The position numbers and the translations under genes are program-made. 47,795 nt of DNA, from NCBI GenBank assembly GCA_036387335.1, contig DASVTZ010000008.1, forward strand, positions 1 to 47,795. Direction: 5' to 3'. Position 1 is the first letter of the stretch; every line of letters starts with the position of its first letter. This document shows positions 24,470 through 33,156 of the stretch, piece by piece. The notes beneath the pieces were generated by a model. It did not search any database, was not told the origin of the DNA, and saw nothing but the letters and a program-made list of their open reading frames with translations. Source of the DNA: Longimicrobium sp. (GTDB lineage: Bacteria > Gemmatimonadota > Gemmatimonadetes > Longimicrobiales > Longimicrobiaceae).

Positions 24470-25642
24470 TCACTCCGCTTCCTCCCGCAGCGCCTGCGAG
24501 AGCGCGGAGCGCACGGCGGCGAGGCCGGGGATGCACCCGGCGAGCCCTCCGATGGCGATCACTAGGCCCATGGCGAGGACGACGCGCTCGGCTTCCCAGG
24601 CGAAAAAGGTCATCCGAGCGGGGATGCCGGGAAAGGAAAGGAGGATGCGGTCCAGGCGGCGCGCCATCCAGAGGCCCAGCGGCAGGCCCGCCAGGCACCC
24701 GACCGCAGCGAGGACCAGACCCTCCGTGACCACGGCGAGGAGGATGCGGCCGCGCGCCACGCCGATCGCCCGCAGCGTCGCGATCTCGCCGAAGCGCTCG
24801 CGCACGCCGATGGTGACGATGGTGGAGATCAGGAGCGCCGTCACCACCATCGCGATGCTCCCCAGGATGGTGGCGAGCTGGCGGAAGTAAAGGAGGCGCC
24901 GGTCCATCTCGCGCATCAGCTCGCGCGTGGAGAGGGCGGTGACTTCCGGGATCGCGGCGGCGATGCGGCGGGCCAGGTCGTCGCCATCCGCGCCGTCGGC
25001 CATGGCGACGCCGAAGAGGGAGACCTCGCCGGCCCTTCCCGTCGCGCGCTGCACTTCGCCGATGGGCATGGCCAGGGAGCGCTGCTCCGCGTAGTCGTAC
25101 AGGAAGTCGCCCACGCCGCTCACGCGCACCGTGCGCGTGTCGCGGCGCCCCAGCGACACGTCCGCGCCCGCGAGCCGCAGCGTGCTCCCCACGCGGATGC
25201 CGTCCAGCCGCGCCATCGGCTCGCTGACCACGACCTCGCCGGCGCCGGGCTCGCGGCCTTCGACGATGCGGTAGAGGAACTGCGCGCCGGGCCGAATTCC
25301 CATGGTGAAGAGCGGCGCACCGGCGGAGTCGCCGCGTACCACGCGGAACTGCGCGCCCAGCACCGGGGCCACCGACTTCACTCCGGATATGCGGGCGATG
25401 CGCTCCCCCACCGCGTCGCCGCCGGGAATGCCCGCTTCGCTGTCGAAGGGGAGGATTCCCTTTGGCGTTACGCGTAACGCATAGCCGCTCACCCCCAGCA
25501 GCTCCCCGAAGGAGCGGGTGAGGCCGGAGGCGAGCATGGTCATGTCGAGCAGGAGCGCGGCGGACACGGCGATCCCCGCCAGCGCCAGCGCCGTGCGCCC
25601 GCGGCGGCGCCCCAGCGCGCGCAACGAGGCGGCTACGATCAC
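24470..25642 (-). CDS. ABC transporter permease, MacB/FtsX type
   Basis: The 390-residue protein has a first membrane helix (RTALALAGIAVSAALLLDMTML), a periplasmic domain of about 200 residues, and three C-terminal helices of the FtsX domain (LATILGSIAMVVTALLISTIVTIG; ILLAVVTEGLVLAAVGCLAGLPLGLW; VLAMGLVIAIGGLAGCIPGL) with the conserved ERFGEIATLRAIG coupling segment. It matches AttG-like permeases. The GTG start overlaps the end of the truncated permease (GTGA). Confidence 0.87.
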   Translation of the reverse strand: MIVAASLRALGRRRGRTALALAGIAVSAALLLDMTMLASGLTRSFGELLGVSGYALRVTPKGILPFDSEAGIPGGDAVGERIARISGVKSVAPVLGAQFRVVRGDSAGAPLFTMGIRPGAQFLYRIVEGREPGAGEVVVSEPMARLDGIRVGSTLRLAGADVSLGRRDTRTVRVSGVGDFLYDYAEQRSLAMPIGEVQRATGRAGEVSLFGVAMADGADGDDLARRIAAAIPEVTALSTRELMREMDRRLLYFRQLATILGSIAMVVTALLISTIVTIGVRERFGEIATLRAIGVARGRILLAVVTEGLVLAAVGCLAGLPLGLWMARRLDRILLSFPGIPARMTFFAWEAERVVLAMGLVIAIGGLAGCIPGLAAVRSALSQALREEAE

Positions 25643-26445
25643 CGCTCCCCCAGCTTCTGCGGCGCCACCTGCACCACGCGCCACGCGGCGAGCGCGCCGG
25701 CCAGCGCGCCCAGCGCCAGCCCCAGCAGCGCCGCCAGGACGACGATGCGTGGCGTTACAAGTGCGAAGCGCAGCGTCGTGTCGTAGACCTGCGCGTAGTA
25801 GGCGTTGACGACGCGCGCCACGATCATCCCCAGCACCGCCCCGGCCGCGCTCCCCACCACCGCGATCGCGATCGCCTCCAGCACGATGGCGCGGAAGACG
25901 GTTCCGCGGCTCACCCCGATCAGCCGCAGCACCCCCATGTCGCGCCGCCGCTCGTCCACGCGGATCACCATCACGCAGAGCAGGAAGATGGCGCTCGCCA
26001 GGATCGTCACGATGCCGATGGCGTCGTGGAAGCGCGAGACCACGGCAAAGGTGGCGCTGGTGCGCTCGGCCAGCCCCGTGCTGGAGTAGGCCCGCGTGCC
26101 GAGCGCAGTCGTCTCGATCCACCGCGCGGCCGAGTCGCCCCGCGCGCCGGGCGCAAGGACCACGGCGAAGCGGTCCACGCGGTCGCGGTTGGGGAGGAGG
26201 GCTTCCAGGTCCGGCAGGTGGAAGCGGATCTCGAGGTCGTTGCGGGCGATGCGGTTGGGGTCCGCGGCGCGCTCGAAGACGCCGGCGACGACGAAGGGGC
26301 GCGGTGGACGGCCGCTGGCGAGGGCGCGCACGCGCACGGTGTCGCCCACCTGCAGCGGCACCGTTTCGGCCAGGCGGCGCTCGATCAGGAGGCCGGGGAT
26401 TGGGTCGGCCGCAAGCGTCGCGGCGAGCGCCAGGCTCAGGAGCAA
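25639..26445 (-). CDS. ABC permease lacking its N-terminal third (truncated)
   Basis: The 268 residues cover the second half of the periplasmic domain (GLLIERRLAETVPLQVGDTVRVRA) and the complete FtsX domain with RRRDMGVLRLIGVSRG and three helices. Compared with the neighbouring 390-residue permease about 150 N-terminal residues, including helix one, are absent; the frame upstream is unrelated and meets a family B repeat. I chose TTG 26445, which has GAGG at good spacing and starts a short hydrophobic stretch (LLSLALAATLAA). The nearby ATG at 26462 is in another frame and stops after eight codons. It may be a working short form or a decaying gene. Confidence 0.6.
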   Translation of the reverse strand: MLLSLALAATLAADPIPGLLIERRLAETVPLQVGDTVRVRALASGRPPRPFVVAGVFERAADPNRIARNDLEIRFHLPDLEALLPNRDRVDRFAVVLAPGARGDSAARWIETTALGTRAYSSTGLAERTSATFAVVSRFHDAIGIVTILASAIFLLCVMVIRVDERRRDMGVLRLIGVSRGTVFRAIVLEAIAIAVVGSAAGAVLGMIVARVVNAYYAQVYDTTLRFALVTPRIVVLAALLGLALGALAGALAAWRVVQVAPQKLGER

Positions 26446-26532
26446 AGGGTCCTCGTCGTCATGCGGGGAAGCTAGCCGGTGAAAAGCAGGTACGTCCAGC
26501 GGGGGTGTGGCGGATGCAGTGGGCGGGGCGGG

Positions 26533-26643
26533 GGAGGGCACGGGCGGCCACGCGGGGCCGCCCCTACAGGGTTTTTCGTGCGCGAGGGCGGGGGGCGGGG
26601 TGGAGGCGAGGGTGGGCAGACACGCAGGTCTGCCCCTACGGGG
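26533..26643. repeat. Composite repeat, family B (copy 1)
   Basis: Two hairpin units: GGGCGGCCACGCGGGGCCGC followed by CCCTACAGGG, and 40 bases on GGGCAGACACGCAGG followed by TCTGCCCCTACGGGG. The same pair recurs at 36641 and, inverted, at 39691. It lies between the kinase gene and the truncated permease. Confidence 0.85.
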
Positions 26644-26663
26644 TTGGCGCGGCCCGTGACTGG

Positions 26664-29579
26664 TTACGCGTCGGGGGGGAGGTGGTGGGGAAGGGTGAGG
26701 GTGAAGGTGCTGCCGGTGCCAGGGGTGCTGCGGACGGTGAGGTCGCCGCCGAGGATGCGGGCGTATTCGCGGGCCAGGGGGAGGCCCAGGCCGGTGCCGC
26801 CCTCGCGGCGCGTCATCGTCGGCTCCACCTGGTAGAAGGGCTCCCAGACGCGCTCCACGTGCTCGGCGGCGATTCCGGGGCCCGTGTCCTCCACTTCCAC
26901 CGCCACGCCGTCGCCGTGGGGGGCAACGCGCACGATCACTCCGCCCTGCTCGGTGAACTTTAGGGCGTTGCCGACCATGTTGGTGAGGATCTGGCGCACC
27001 ATCCCCAGGTCCGTGCGGATGCGGGGTGTCGCCTCGGATTCCAGCCGCAGCGTGAGATGCTTGCGCTCCGCCGCGCCGCACAGGGCGTCCACCACCGAGC
27101 CGGAGAGGGAGACTACGTTCACCTCCTCAGGCTCGGGGCGCTTGGCGCCGGCTTCGAGGCGCGCCACGTCCAGCACCTGCTCGATGAGGCCCAGGAGGTG
27201 GCGCTGCGACGCGCGCATCCGCGAGAGGGCGTGCGCCTGGCGGGGGTTCACGGGGCCGTAGATCTCGTCCGCCATCAGCGACGCGTACCCCTCCAGCGCG
27301 TTCAGCGGGGTGCGCAGCTCGTGGCTCATCGTCGCCAGGAAGTTGCTCTTGGCGTGGCTGGCCTCCTGCGCCGCCTCGTACAGCCGCGCGTTGCGCACGG
27401 CGATGGCGGCGTGGTTCGCCAGGAGCGAGAGGAGGCGCAGGTGCTCGCCGGTGAAGTCGGGGGCGCCCGGCGGGTTCACCACCGCGATCAGGCCCAGCCC
27501 CTCGTCGCCCACGCGGAGCGGCGCCACGGCGAGCGTGCCCACGCCGAACTGTGACAGGTGACGCAGCGGGGCGGGCGCGTCGGGATCGCCGGTATCCAGG
27601 ATGAGCGGCGCGCCACCGCGGAGGACCTGCTCGGTGAGGGAGCCCGCCAGCGCGCCCTCCATCCCCTGGATGGGCACCAGCGGCCCGGTCGCGACGGCGG
27701 TCCTCACGCGGTTCTGCTCCTTCCCCGTCACCAGCGTCAGCCCCGCACCCGCGGCGCCGGTCAGCTCCTCCGCGATCCCCACGATGCGCGCCGTGACCTC
27801 GGTGGGGTCGAGGGTCGAGGAGAGAACCTCTGCTGCGGCGAGGAGGGCGCGGCTCTCGTCGGCGCGGCGCCGCTCGCCGGCCAGGAGGCGGGCGTTGTGC
27901 ATCGCCATGGCGGCGGAGTCGGCGAGCGCCTCCAGCACCCGGACGTCTTCGGCGGTGAAATCCTCGGCGCGGTCCACCACGCCGAGCACGCCGAACGACT
28001 CGCCGAAGGCGCGCATCGGCGCCAGGATGACGTTGCGCACGCCCAGCCGGTGAAAGGTGGCGAGCGTCCCGGTGCCGCCTGGGATCTCGCCCGGCGTGTT
28101 GTAGACCAGGGTGCGCCCCTCCCGCTGCACGATCTCCAGCGACGAGCCGGCCAGCGGAAAGACGGCCCCGTTCACCTGCGCCATGATGCCGAGCGCCGGC
28201 CCCACGCGCGCCCTGCCATCCCCGCGCGCGGCGTTCACGTAGGCGCCGCGCGAACCCAGAAGCTCCATGGCGGAGCGCGTCGCCAGCTCCAGCACGCGCG
28301 CGGGGTCCAGCTCGGACACCAGGAGCCGCCCGATCTCGCGGAGCGCGCGGCTCTCCTCGGCGCGGAGGGCGGCGTCGGCGGCGGCGGCTTCGGCCTCCAC
28401 CTGGCGCTCGATCAGTGCCCGCTCCAGCCGCAGCCGCTCGGTGATGTCGTAGAAGGCGACCATCGCGCGGTCCACCTGCCCCGCCGCGTCGCGCAGCGGC
28501 ACGCCCATCCCCAGCACGGTGCGCTCCTTTCCGTCCGGCAGGGGGATGACCATCTCCACCTCGGGCGTCGCCTCGCCGTGGAGGGCGCGCACCAGGGGGA
28601 TCTCGTCCGCTTCGAAGGGCTCGCCGGCGGGGGTGCGGACCGGCCAGTGGGCCAGGTAATTGCTCGCATCGTGGTCGCCCAGCTCTTCCGCCGTGCGCCC
28701 GCCCAGCCGCGCGCCCGCGGGGTTCACGTACGCGATCCGCCCATCCGGCGCCCACGCCACGATCACGCCGACCGGCAGCGTGTCCAGGATGTCGAAGAGG
28801 GCGCGCCGCTCCGCCTCGGCCGCGCGGCGGGCACGTACAGGGTTCGTCACCTCCACCGCGACGACGAGGAGGTGGCGGCGGCCGTCCGAGGCGTCCACGG
28901 CGCGCACGCTCAGCCGCAGCCACTTCGGGCGCGGCCCCGTGGGCGGAACGCGGAGCTCGGCTACTTCCCACGCCTCGCCCGTCTCCGCCACCCGCTTCAC
29001 CCGCTGCTCCGCCGCCGACCCCGCCCACCCCGGGACGATCTCGGCCGGCGTGTGCCCCACCAGCGAGCCCGGCTCGCGCCACGGATCGGCGAGCAGGGTG
29101 TGGCACGCGGCGTTGGCCTCGCGCACCTCCAGCGTCTCCGCGTCCAGCAGCGCCACGGCGACGGGGAGGTGCGCGACCATCGAGGCGAGGCGGGCCTCGT
29201 GCGTGGCGGCCGCTCCGGGCGCGGGGGCGGTGCGCGGGGTGGTGTGCCGCACGTGCACGCGCAGGTCGCCGGTGGGGAGCGGCTCGGCCTCCACTTCCCA
29301 GGTGCGCCCGGCCCCGCGCGCGCCCGCCACGCGGAAGCAGACGGCGGCGCGGTCCTCCATCGCCCGCTCCAGCGCCTCGGCCTCCGGCGTGCCGCGCCAC
29401 CCCGGGAGCGCATCCCACAACGACGACACCCCCTCGCGCCTCCCCAGCAGGTGAAGGATCTCCAGCAGCGAGGCGTTGACGTAGCGGAAGCGCCAGTCCG
29501 GCGCCAGCACGCACACGCCTTCACGGGCAGCGCCGTAGCGCGCTTCGTGGTCGCGGTGGCGGGCTTCTGGGCTGGGCAT
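26664..29579 (-). CDS. Soluble PAS/GAF sensor histidine kinase
   Basis: The 971-residue protein has no membrane helix. In order: a short PAS-like domain (about 15-120), PAS domains at about 135-250 and 260-390 (FDILDTLPVGVIVAWAPDGRIAYVNPAG), a coiled coil, GAF domains at about 425-570 and 590-730 (LLSLLANHAAIAVRNARLYE closes the second), HisKA with SHELRTPLN (His753), and a HATPase domain (NMVGNALKFTEQGG, EDTGPGIA, EGGTGLGL). It is an orphan kinase: no response regulator is adjacent. The ATG at 29579 has no clear ribosome-binding site; an in-frame start at 29690 is possible but adds unconserved residues. Confidence 0.87.
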   Translation of the reverse strand: MPSPEARHRDHEARYGAAREGVCVLAPDWRFRYVNASLLEILHLLGRREGVSSLWDALPGWRGTPEAEALERAMEDRAAVCFRVAGARGAGRTWEVEAEPLPTGDLRVHVRHTTPRTAPAPGAAATHEARLASMVAHLPVAVALLDAETLEVREANAACHTLLADPWREPGSLVGHTPAEIVPGWAGSAAEQRVKRVAETGEAWEVAELRVPPTGPRPKWLRLSVRAVDASDGRRHLLVVAVEVTNPVRARRAAEAERRALFDILDTLPVGVIVAWAPDGRIAYVNPAGARLGGRTAEELGDHDASNYLAHWPVRTPAGEPFEADEIPLVRALHGEATPEVEMVIPLPDGKERTVLGMGVPLRDAAGQVDRAMVAFYDITERLRLERALIERQVEAEAAAADAALRAEESRALREIGRLLVSELDPARVLELATRSAMELLGSRGAYVNAARGDGRARVGPALGIMAQVNGAVFPLAGSSLEIVQREGRTLVYNTPGEIPGGTGTLATFHRLGVRNVILAPMRAFGESFGVLGVVDRAEDFTAEDVRVLEALADSAAMAMHNARLLAGERRRADESRALLAAAEVLSSTLDPTEVTARIVGIAEELTGAAGAGLTLVTGKEQNRVRTAVATGPLVPIQGMEGALAGSLTEQVLRGGAPLILDTGDPDAPAPLRHLSQFGVGTLAVAPLRVGDEGLGLIAVVNPPGAPDFTGEHLRLLSLLANHAAIAVRNARLYEAAQEASHAKSNFLATMSHELRTPLNALEGYASLMADEIYGPVNPRQAHALSRMRASQRHLLGLIEQVLDVARLEAGAKRPEPEEVNVVSLSGSVVDALCGAAERKHLTLRLESEATPRIRTDLGMVRQILTNMVGNALKFTEQGGVIVRVAPHGDGVAVEVEDTGPGIAAEHVERVWEPFYQVEPTMTRREGGTGLGLPLAREYARILGGDLTVRSTPGTGSTFTLTLPHHLPPDA

Positions 29580-29676
29580 GGCACGGGGCCAGGGTTGCGT
29601 TACGTGACGGAATCGGTCGTCTGGTGGCAAGAAGACGGCCATCCTCCGGGAGCGAGTAAAAACCCAGCTACATGGC

Positions 29677-29763
29677 TCACACAGAGACACAGAGATGAAA
29701 AGAGAGAACGACCACGGGGCTGTTCTCCGCGGCTTGCAGTTGTCTCTGTGCCCTCTGTGTGAT
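29677..29763. repeat. Inverted repeat with CACAGAG/CTCTGTG arms
   Basis: TCACACAGAGACACAGAG on the left is mirrored by TCTCTGTGCCCTCTGTGTGA on the right, around about 45 bases. It differs in sequence from family C but has the same overall form. Confidence 0.75.
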
Positions 29764-29815
29764 GGTTCGCTTGTGCCGTTCTTCGCCCCCGAACCGCCAC
29801 TACATTTGTTTTCAC

Positions 29816-29839
29816 TTCGTTCAGTATTGACTGAACGAA
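29816..29839. promoter_or_regulatory. Perfect palindrome, likely operator of the efflux operon
   Basis: TTCGTTCAGT and its exact reverse complement ACTGAACGAA flank a four-base centre (ATTG). It ends 48 bases before the regulator's ATG. TTGACT, a good -35 match, overlaps its centre and right arm, so a bound dimer would block RNA polymerase. The regulator itself is the natural candidate to bind it. Confidence 0.65.
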
Positions 29840-29887
29840 ACGAACGCTTTAGCTTGCGGCCTCGAATTCCCCTGACCCGGTGAGCAG

Positions 29888-30367
29888 ATGGAAGGATCGG
29901 TACAGCAGTTCGTGGAGCGGATGGGGCTCCTTTGCGAGCGGGAAGGGATGCCGCGCGGGGCCGGACGCATGTTCGGGCTGCTGCTGGTGGGCGACCGGGC
30001 GTACTCGCTCGACGAGCTCACCGAGAAGCTGCAGGCCAGCAAGGCGTCCGTCAGCACCAACGCGCGCATGCTGGAGTCGCTGGGACTCATCGAGCGGGTG
30101 TCGTCGCTGGGGGACCGGCGCGACTTCTACCGCGCGGGCGACGACCCGTGGGAGAGGATGCTGCGCGTGGCGCAGGGTCGCTGGACAGACATGATCCAGC
30201 TCTTCGACGAGGCCCGCGAGAGCTTCCCGGCCGACCGCGCCGTGGGATGCGAGCGCCTCTGCGGGGCGGCCCGCTTCCACCGCCTCCTGGTGGACCGGGT
30301 GGAAGGGCTGATCCAGGAGTGGAAGGAGACCCGCCGCGCCAGCCGCCGGACCGGCGACGCGGCGTGA
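29888..30367 (+). CDS. GbsR/MarR-family transcriptional regulator
   Basis: The 159-residue protein has the GbsR layout: a helical start (QQFVERMGLLCEREGMPRGAGRMFGLLLVG), the winged helix (YSLDELTEKLQASKASVSTNARMLESLGLIERVSSLGDRRDFYRAG), and a long C-terminal helix pair for dimerisation. GbsR proteins control osmoprotectant or efflux genes. It is 27 bases from the TolC gene in the same direction, so it probably regulates this RND operon through the palindrome upstream. Confidence 0.87.
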   Translation: MEGSVQQFVERMGLLCEREGMPRGAGRMFGLLLVGDRAYSLDELTEKLQASKASVSTNARMLESLGLIERVSSLGDRRDFYRAGDDPWERMLRVAQGRWTDMIQLFDEARESFPADRAVGCERLCGAARFHRLLVDRVEGLIQEWKETRRASRRTGDAA

Positions 30368-30394
30368 CGAAACCTTGAAACGGACCGTTCTGAC

Positions 30395-32038
30395 ATGAGA
30401 TCGCACAAAGGGTATCGCCGCGGGGCGGCCGCCCTCTTCCTGCTTGCATTCGCGGCACCGCTCGCGGCGCAGACCCCGGTGGCTTCGCGCCCCGCGGCCG
30501 GCGCGGCGCTGTCGCTGGAGGACGCGCTGCGCGTGGCCGAGGACGCCAGCGAGACGGTGGCCGTGGCGCGGGCAGGGGTGACGCGGGCGCGCGGGCAGGT
30601 GCTGCAGGCGCGCAGCCAGCGGCTTCCGCAGATCGCCGGGAACCTGTCGTACTCGCGCACGCTGGCGTCGCAGTTCTCGGGGTTCAGCGGGGCGGACACC
30701 ACCGGAACCGGGCCGCCCGCCGGGTGTCCCGTACCGCCGCCCACCGGGCCGTACACGCCCAACCCGGCGCTCCCCATCGAGCAGCGGGTGGACTCGCTGG
30801 AGCAGCGGCTGCGCTGCGCGGGGCAGGGGACGAACCCCTTCGCGGGGCTCAGCAGCGCCGGCTTCGGAAGCGAGAACACCTGGCGCTACGGGGTGACGGC
30901 GCAGCAGAACCTGTTCAACGGCGGCGCCCTCAACGCGCAGAACCGCATCGCGGACGCGGGGCGGCGCGTGGCCGAGGTGACGCTGAGCACCCAGCGCGCG
31001 CAGCTCGCCCTGGACGTGACGCAGGCGTACTTCGACGCGGGGCTCGCCAACCAGCTTGTGGACATCGCGGAGGCGACGCTGGCACAGGCGGAGACGACGC
31101 TGCGCCAGACGACGCTCGCGCGGCAGGTGGGGAACCAGCCCGAGTTCGACCTGCTGCGTGCCCAGGTCTCGCGCGACAACCTGCGCCCGCTGCTCATCCA
31201 GCGCCGGGCCGAGCGCGACCTGGCGTTCCTGCGCCTCAAGCAGCTCCTGGACCTTCCGGCCGACGTGCCCATCACCCTCACCACGCCGCTGGACGACGCG
31301 CGGCCGGTGTCGGTGGCGCGCTTCGCCAGCCGCGAGGAGGCGCTGGGCGATACATCCACCGCGCTGCGCGCGCCCGTACGGCAGGCGGCGGAGGCGGTGC
31401 GCGTGCAGGAGGAGCAGCGGCGGATCGCGAGGGCTGCCTCGTATCCCAACATCGCGCTGACCTTCAGCTACGGGCGGGTGGCGTTCCCGCAGGACGTGCT
31501 TCCCGCGTACGACGACTTCCGCACCAACGCCAGCGTGGGGGCGGGGCTCTCGGTGCCCATCTTCACCGGCGGGCGGTTGCGCGGCGAGCGGCTGGTGGCC
31601 GAGGCCAACCTCGCCGAGGCGCAGGCCCAGTACCGCCAGACGCGCGAGGCGGCGTCGCTCGACACGCGCACCGCGCTGGAGCAGCTGGAGGCGGCGCAGG
31701 CGTCGTGGCAGGCGTCGACCGGCACGGTGGAGCAGGCGCGGCGCGCGTACTCCATCGCCGAGATCCGCTACCGGGAGGGGATCTCCACGCAGATCGAGGT
31801 GGCGGACTCGCGCATTCTCCTGCAGCAGGCGGAGGCCAACCGCGCCCAGGCCGCGCGCGACCTGGCGGTGGCGCGCGTGAGGCTGGCGCTCCTTCCCGAC
31901 CTTCCGTTCAACCTCGGCGGCGCGGCGCGCACGCAGTCGTCGGCGGGGCAGAACACGCAGCAGCAGCAGCGGCCGCAACAGCAGCAGGCGCCCGCGACGG
32001 ATCCCACACAGGCGGCGTTCACCGGAGGCGGTCAATGA
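30395..32038 (+). CDS. TolC-family outer-membrane efflux channel
   Basis: The 547-residue protein has a signal peptide (AAALFLLAFAAPLAAQ) and the duplicated TolC repeat (LSLEDALRVAEDASETVAVARAGVTRARGQVL; NLAEAQAQYRQTREAASLDTRTALEQLEAAQASW; YREGISTQIEVADSRILLQQAEANRAQA). An unusual Gly/Pro-rich stretch of about 65 residues lies near residue 95-160, and the C-terminus is Gln-rich (QQQQRPQQQQ). It forms the outer-membrane duct of the tripartite pump. Its stop overlaps the adaptor's ATG by four bases. Confidence 0.92.
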   Translation: MRSHKGYRRGAAALFLLAFAAPLAAQTPVASRPAAGAALSLEDALRVAEDASETVAVARAGVTRARGQVLQARSQRLPQIAGNLSYSRTLASQFSGFSGADTTGTGPPAGCPVPPPTGPYTPNPALPIEQRVDSLEQRLRCAGQGTNPFAGLSSAGFGSENTWRYGVTAQQNLFNGGALNAQNRIADAGRRVAEVTLSTQRAQLALDVTQAYFDAGLANQLVDIAEATLAQAETTLRQTTLARQVGNQPEFDLLRAQVSRDNLRPLLIQRRAERDLAFLRLKQLLDLPADVPITLTTPLDDARPVSVARFASREEALGDTSTALRAPVRQAAEAVRVQEEQRRIARAASYPNIALTFSYGRVAFPQDVLPAYDDFRTNASVGAGLSVPIFTGGRLRGERLVAEANLAEAQAQYRQTREAASLDTRTALEQLEAAQASWQASTGTVEQARRAYSIAEIRYREGISTQIEVADSRILLQQAEANRAQAARDLAVARVRLALLPDLPFNLGGAARTQSSAGQNTQQQQRPQQQQAPATDPTQAAFTGGGQ

Positions 32039-33144
32039 GGAATAGAGGAATGCGCGCCGCAGCCGCGGCGTCGGTGCTGGTGCTTGCGGCTTGCGGGCGG
32101 GATTCGGACGCGGCGGTGGCCAAGGGGCCGGCGGAGATCGTGCTGGGACCGGAGGCGATTGAGATCGTTTCCACCCGCGAGGTGTCGAGCGGGCCCACCC
32201 TTTCCGGCACGCTGGCGGCGGAGCGCGAGGCGGCGGTGACGGCGCAGCTCGGCGGGACGGTGCTGCAGGTGACGGCGGACCGCGGGCAGCCGGTGCGCGC
32301 GGGGCAGACGCTGGGGCGCATCGACGACTCCGCGATCCGCGACGCGGTGATCTCCGCCCAGTCCGGGGTGCGGTCGGCGCAGATCAGCGTGAGCACGGCG
32401 CAGCGCAACTCGGAGCGCGCCGCCACCCTCAACCAGGCCGGCGCCGTGGCGGACCGCGACCTGGAGCTGGCGCGCAGCCAGCTGGCTGCGGGGCAGGCGC
32501 AGCTCGCCGATGCCCGCACGCGGCTGGCGCAGGCGCGCAAGCAGCAGTCCAACACCATCATCTCGGCGCCGATCAGCGGCATCGTGAGCGCGCGGCCGGT
32601 GAGCGCGGGCGACGTGGTGCAGCCGGGGACGCCGCTCTTCACCATCATCGACCCCGGCAGCATGCGGCTGGAGGCGGCGGTGCCGGCGGAGCAGCTCAGC
32701 GCGCTGCGGGTGGGCACACCGGTGAGGTTCACCATCAGCGCGTACCCGGGGCGCACCTTTACCGGCACCATCCAGCGCATCTCCCCCGCGGCCGACCCGG
32801 CCACGCGGCAGATCCCGGTGGTGGTGACGATCCCCAACCAGGACGGGGTGCTGGTCTCCGGCCTCTTCGCCGAGGGGCGGGTTCAGGCGGAAGCGCGGCA
32901 GGCGGTGACGGTGCCGGCCGACGCGGTGGACGAGCGCGGCGTGGCGCCCAGCGTGCTGCGGCTGCGCGGCGGCAAGGCGGAGCGGGTGACGGTGCAGCTC
33001 GGCGCGCGCGACTCGGACACGGACCGCGTGGAGGTGATCACGGGTTTGGCGCCGGGCGACACGGTGCTGGTGGGGGCGGCGGTCGGCACCACGCCGGGAG
33101 CCAAGGTACGGGTGCGCGCCGCCGGCGCCGCCCCGGCACGGTAA
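32035..33144 (+). CDS. RND efflux periplasmic adaptor, lipoprotein
   Basis: The 369-residue membrane-fusion protein has a lipobox LAAC at about residues 17-20. The barrel-sandwich/lipoyl halves are at TLSGTLAAEREAAVTAQLGGTVLQV and TIISAPISGIVSARPVSAGDVV, with a helical hairpin between. The beta-barrel domain (LRVGTPVRFTISAYPGRTFTGTI) and membrane-proximal domain follow. It links the inner-membrane pump to the TolC channel. It overlaps tolC and lies 12 bases before the pump gene. Confidence 0.92.
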   Translation: MRNRGMRAAAAASVLVLAACGRDSDAAVAKGPAEIVLGPEAIEIVSTREVSSGPTLSGTLAAEREAAVTAQLGGTVLQVTADRGQPVRAGQTLGRIDDSAIRDAVISAQSGVRSAQISVSTAQRNSERAATLNQAGAVADRDLELARSQLAAGQAQLADARTRLAQARKQQSNTIISAPISGIVSARPVSAGDVVQPGTPLFTIIDPGSMRLEAAVPAEQLSALRVGTPVRFTISAYPGRTFTGTIQRISPAADPATRQIPVVVTIPNQDGVLVSGLFAEGRVQAEARQAVTVPADAVDERGVAPSVLRLRGGKAERVTVQLGARDSDTDRVEVITGLAPGDTVLVGAAVGTTPGAKVRVRAAGAAPAR

Positions 33145-33156
33145 GGAGACGGCACC

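Larger units (their letters stand above)
29580..29887. other. Divergent intergenic region with inverted repeat and operator
   Basis: About 310 bases between the kinase and the efflux regulator. It holds an inverted repeat (29677-29763) and the palindrome at 29816-29839. No gene is seen. Confidence 0.6.

Noticed and set aside
26461-26486. ATG upstream of the truncated permease
   Set aside because: It is out of frame and the reading stops after eight codons, so it cannot start the permease without a frameshift.
27127-29514. A 795-codon second open frame on the minus strand
   Set aside because: It is a shifted frame of the PAS/GAF kinase with Arg/Gly/Pro-rich composition and no motifs.
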